From SIG644 sp045613985 (GTDB taxonomy: Bacteria; Bacillota; Clostridia; Oscillospirales; CAG-272), in NCBI GenBank assembly GCA_045613985.1, contig JAZLCA010000080.1, positions 1-40,560 on the forward strand: a stretch of 40,560 nt of DNA, given 5' to 3'. The position numbers and the translations under genes were made by a program. The notes beneath the pieces are model-generated. The model saw only the letters and a list, made by a program, of their open reading frames with translations, did not search any database and was not told where the DNA came from. This document shows positions 38,351 through 40,560 of this stretch, one piece after another; position 1 is the first letter of the stretch, and each line of letters starts with the position of its first letter.

Positions 38351-39807
38351 ATGTAAATATCAAGATATCAAAGAGGGTATTCAACGACGTATATCTGCCA
38401 TATCTTGATAACACCGACAGATATCTGCTGTTCTATGGCGGTGGATCGTCGGGAAAGTCGTATTTTATCGCGCAAAGGTTTATATATAAGCTCATTCATC
38501 CGTCGCGGTGCAATTTGCTTGTAGTACGACAGACGGGAGATACCAACCGAAAGAGTACATTCCCGCTGCTCAAGCAAGTAATCTCAAACTGGAATCTATC
38601 GGAGCATTTCAAGATCAATGAGTCTGATATGCGTATCAGATGCACGTTGACGAAGAATGAGGTGGCTTTTGCCGGTCTTGATGACGTTGAGAAGATTAAA
38701 TCTATCACGTTTGAGAATGGCGAATTGACGGATATATGGGTCGAGGAAGCAACGGAAACACAGGAGCAGGATATCAACCAGTTAAAAGTCCGTTTGCGTG
38801 GAGGTAAGTCAAAAAAGCAGATGGTGCTATCGTTTAACCCGATCAACATTCAGCATTGGATCAAGGGGCATTTCATAGACAGCGGCTTGGCTACTGTCTG
38901 CTTCTCCACCTACCGTGACAACAAGTTTCTGACAGAGGATGACAAGAAAGCTCTTGAGGATCTGAAATACACGGATGAATACACCTACAACGTCTACTGT
39001 CTCGGTCAATGGGGTATCCTCGGAAAGACGGTCTTTGATGCGAGGGCAATACAAAAACGCCTTGAGGAGCTTGAGCGGCCTATCAAGACGGGATATTTCA
39101 GCTATGACTATGACGGCCTACGGATCAGCAATATCAAGTGGGTCAATGACAAGAGCGGATATATCAAGATATACGGGATGCCAAATACATCGGAGTTTAC
39201 GCAATACTGCATTGGCGGTGATACGGCGGGAGAGGGATCTGACGTCTTCACCGGTCACGTACTGGATGCCAAGACAGGCAGACAAGTGGCAACGTTGAAA
39301 CAGCAATTTGACGCAGACCAATATACGCGGCAAATGTACTGTCTCGGGAAATACTATGCTGATGCTCTGATCGGCATTGAAGCGAATTTCGACAGTTACC
39401 CAATCATGGAGTTGCAGAGGTTAGGATATACAAAGCAATACACGCGCGAAGCTGTTGACACCTACACCGGGAAGACGGAGAAGCGTTTCGGTTTTAAGAC
39501 TACTTCTCTTACCCGCCCGACCATCATCTCAAGGCTGATAGAGATTGTCAGAGAGCATTGTGATACCATATGCGACAAGGATACGCTTGAGGAGCTATTG
39601 ACGATTATACGCAACGAGAGAGGGCGTATAGAAGCTCCCGAGGGTGGACACGATGACCAGATGATGGGATTGGCCATTGCTCACCATATCAGAGAGCAAG
39701 TGGTGTTCGTACAAGAGCCGATTATCATGCATCCGAAGTATAACTTCTTTACCGAGAGGATGGAACAGACACAGCAAGACTATGGTGAGACCATAACCAT
39801 CGTATAA
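38347..39807 (+). CDS. terL: Terminase large subunit
   Basis: This 486-residue motor/nuclease has Walker A GGGSSGKS (31-38), Walker B DIWVEEA (129-135) and an RNase-H-like nuclease with Asp292 in GGDTAGEGSD, Glu345 in GIEANFD and Asp436/Asp437 in GGHDDQ. It belongs to the terminase_3/6 group of Gram-positive phages. It pumps DNA into the capsid through the portal and cuts it. Length and order are standard. Confidence 0.96.
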   Translation: MNVNIKISKRVFNDVYLPYLDNTDRYLLFYGGGSSGKSYFIAQRFIYKLIHPSRCNLLVVRQTGDTNRKSTFPLLKQVISNWNLSEHFKINESDMRIRCTLTKNEVAFAGLDDVEKIKSITFENGELTDIWVEEATETQEQDINQLKVRLRGGKSKKQMVLSFNPINIQHWIKGHFIDSGLATVCFSTYRDNKFLTEDDKKALEDLKYTDEYTYNVYCLGQWGILGKTVFDARAIQKRLEELERPIKTGYFSYDYDGLRISNIKWVNDKSGYIKIYGMPNTSEFTQYCIGGDTAGEGSDVFTGHVLDAKTGRQVATLKQQFDADQYTRQMYCLGKYYADALIGIEANFDSYPIMELQRLGYTKQYTREAVDTYTGKTEKRFGFKTTSLTRPTIISRLIEIVREHCDTICDKDTLEELLTIIRNERGRIEAPEGGHDDQMMGLAIAHHIREQVVFVQEPIIMHPKYNFFTERMEQTQQDYGETITIV

Positions 39808-39816
39808 GGGGGAAAC

Positions 39817-40071
39817 ATGGAAACAATATTGCTTATACTTACCGTGGGCGCGCTATGTGTAGCGTGCTTTTTTGTTGGCGCGAAGGTCGGGCAGAAGGTG
39901 AGCAGAGGGGAAACCATCGAGACACCGAAGATTGACCCGTTTGGGGCGTTCAGAGAGCGCGAGGAGCGCAAAGAACAACAGCGGGAGCAAGAGCGCATTG
40001 ATACTATTCTGCGCAATATAGAGAGCTATGACGGCACAGGAAACGGTCAGGAAGACGTACCAAGGGGGTGA
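39817..40071 (+). CDS. Small membrane protein between terL and portal
   Basis: This 84-residue protein has one N-terminal transmembrane helix (LLILTVGALCVACFFVGAKV) and a charged cytoplasmic helix rich in Glu, Arg and Gln (FREREERKEQQREQERIDTI). GGGGG precedes the ATG. Its place between terminase and portal is unusual for a membrane protein. Function unknown. Confidence 0.7.
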   Translation: METILLILTVGALCVACFFVGAKVGQKVSRGETIETPKIDPFGAFREREERKEQQREQERIDTILRNIESYDGTGNGQEDVPRG

Positions 40072-40075
40072 ATGA

Positions 40076-40560
40076 GTGGATATCAAAGAGATTCAAGAGA
40101 CGCGGATCTGGTCTTTGTATGAGAAGGGGCAGAACTACCACCGCCGCATTGGTATTTACACCGACACAGACCGAAACTACCGGATGTACAACGGCAACCA
40201 ATGGGAAGGTGCAAAGCTGGGTGACGTTGAGCCGGTACAGAAGAATTTCATCAAGCCTATTGTCAAATACAAGGTATCGGTTATTCATGATAACCTTTAC
40301 GCGATTGTTTACTCCTCACAGAACCATGAGAGCCGAGAGTTTCACAAGCAGGCAGAGAGGTATTGCGAGATCCTCAACGGCTATGCGGCGAAGATTTGGG
40401 AGCGCGACAAGCTTGATTTCAAGGGTCGCAGAGTAACCAAGGACGCGGCCATTAACGACGAGGGTATTATCTACGTCAATTTCGACCAAGAGAAGATGAT
40501 GCCCGTCAATGAGATCGTCAAGAAGAACGATATCTACTACGGCAACGAGAATGACGATGA
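40076..40560 (+). CDS. Portal protein, 5' part
   Basis: The frame starts with GTG 40076 after AAGGGGGTGA and reads MDIKEIQETRIWSLYEKGQN, then FIKPIVKYKVSVIHDNLYAI. It is open to the window end and continues in frame at base 2 (the end repeats the start), giving 591 residues. The early KxxVxxIHxN part fits the portal wing region seen in other portals. A frame starting at GTG 40068 is out of phase and false. Confidence 0.85.
   Translation, partial: MDIKEIQETRIWSLYEKGQNYHRRIGIYTDTDRNYRMYNGNQWEGAKLGDVEPVQKNFIKPIVKYKVSVIHDNLYAIVYSSQNHESREFHKQAERYCEILNGYAAKIWERDKLDFKGRRVTKDAAINDEGIIYVNFDQEKMMPVNEIVKKNDIYYGNENDD
40420..40560 (+). repeat. Terminal overlap identical to bases 1-141
   Basis: The last 141 bases equal the first 141 without a mismatch. 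It lies within the portal gene and the frame is kept across it. This is the closure overlap of a circular assembly rather than a biological terminal repeat; 141 is a common largest k-mer of assemblers. Confidence 0.93.

Noticed and set aside
1..40560. CRISPR array, tRNA or rRNA genes, reverse transcriptase of a diversity-generating element, insertion sequence
   Set aside because: None was found on reading both strands; no cloverleaf, no regular spacer array and no transposase or RT motif.

Overview
The window is an essentially complete genome of a temperate, short-tailed (podovirus-type) tailed phage of a low-to-mid GC Gram-positive host, most likely a gut Clostridia/Bacillota bacterium. The host guess rests on strong AGGAGG-type ribosome binding sites, a phi-LC3-type holin with an XhlA-like partner, a Gram-positive LexA box, an ArpU/DUF1492-like late regulator, and a tail protein ending in Cys-rich repeats of the kind seen in secreted Clostridia proteins. 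The last 141 bases (40420-40560) repeat the first 141 exactly, so the contig is a closed circle of 40419 unique bases opened inside the portal gene.

Layout, starting at the packaging genes: terS and terL (37913-39807), a small membrane protein and the portal (40076 across the junction to 1432); scaffold and major capsid (1548-3159); a host-recognition cassette with a beta-helix tail spike, two small fibre-associated proteins and an SGNH-esterase fibre (3304-7672); connector, nozzle and internal/ejection proteins (7816-11235); a 2406-residue polyvalent virion protein (11251-18471); a repeat-rich fibre with a Cys-rich tip (18484-20259); then a HEFGH membrane protein, XhlA-like protein, holin and M15 endolysin (20252-21937). 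Hairpins with T-runs separate several of these late modules. There is no tape measure, sheath or long-tail tube protein.

The lysogeny region (21967-25766) holds a candidate attP beside a large serine recombinase, two leftward accessory genes, a short XRE repressor without a peptidase domain, a divergent Cro-like gene, and three related operators. A 49-residue gene behind a LexA box runs convergently into the repressor gene; I propose it as the SOS induction input.

The early operon (25781-35320) is rightward: small Zn-finger proteins, a Rad52/Sak-like annealing protein, NinB-like protein, PAPS-reductase-like ATPase, HNH-like protein, SSB, adenine methyltransferase, DUF1064 nuclease, MazG, DUF3310, a replication initiator carrying iterons inside its gene, a DnaC-like helicase loader, and finally the ArpU-like regulator.

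Between early and late genes lies a leftward islet (35337-37266) of one ArdC-like and six unrecognised small proteins, driven by a strong promoter and faced by a divergent ribbon-helix-helix regulator whose promoter region carries three palindromic sites. It has the layout of an anti-defence (aca/acr-like) locus. Two of its intergenic gaps hold hairpins with different stems but almost the same loop. Next to it, five in-register 10-bp repeats precede an extended -10 promoter and a terminator just upstream of terS, a likely late-control region.
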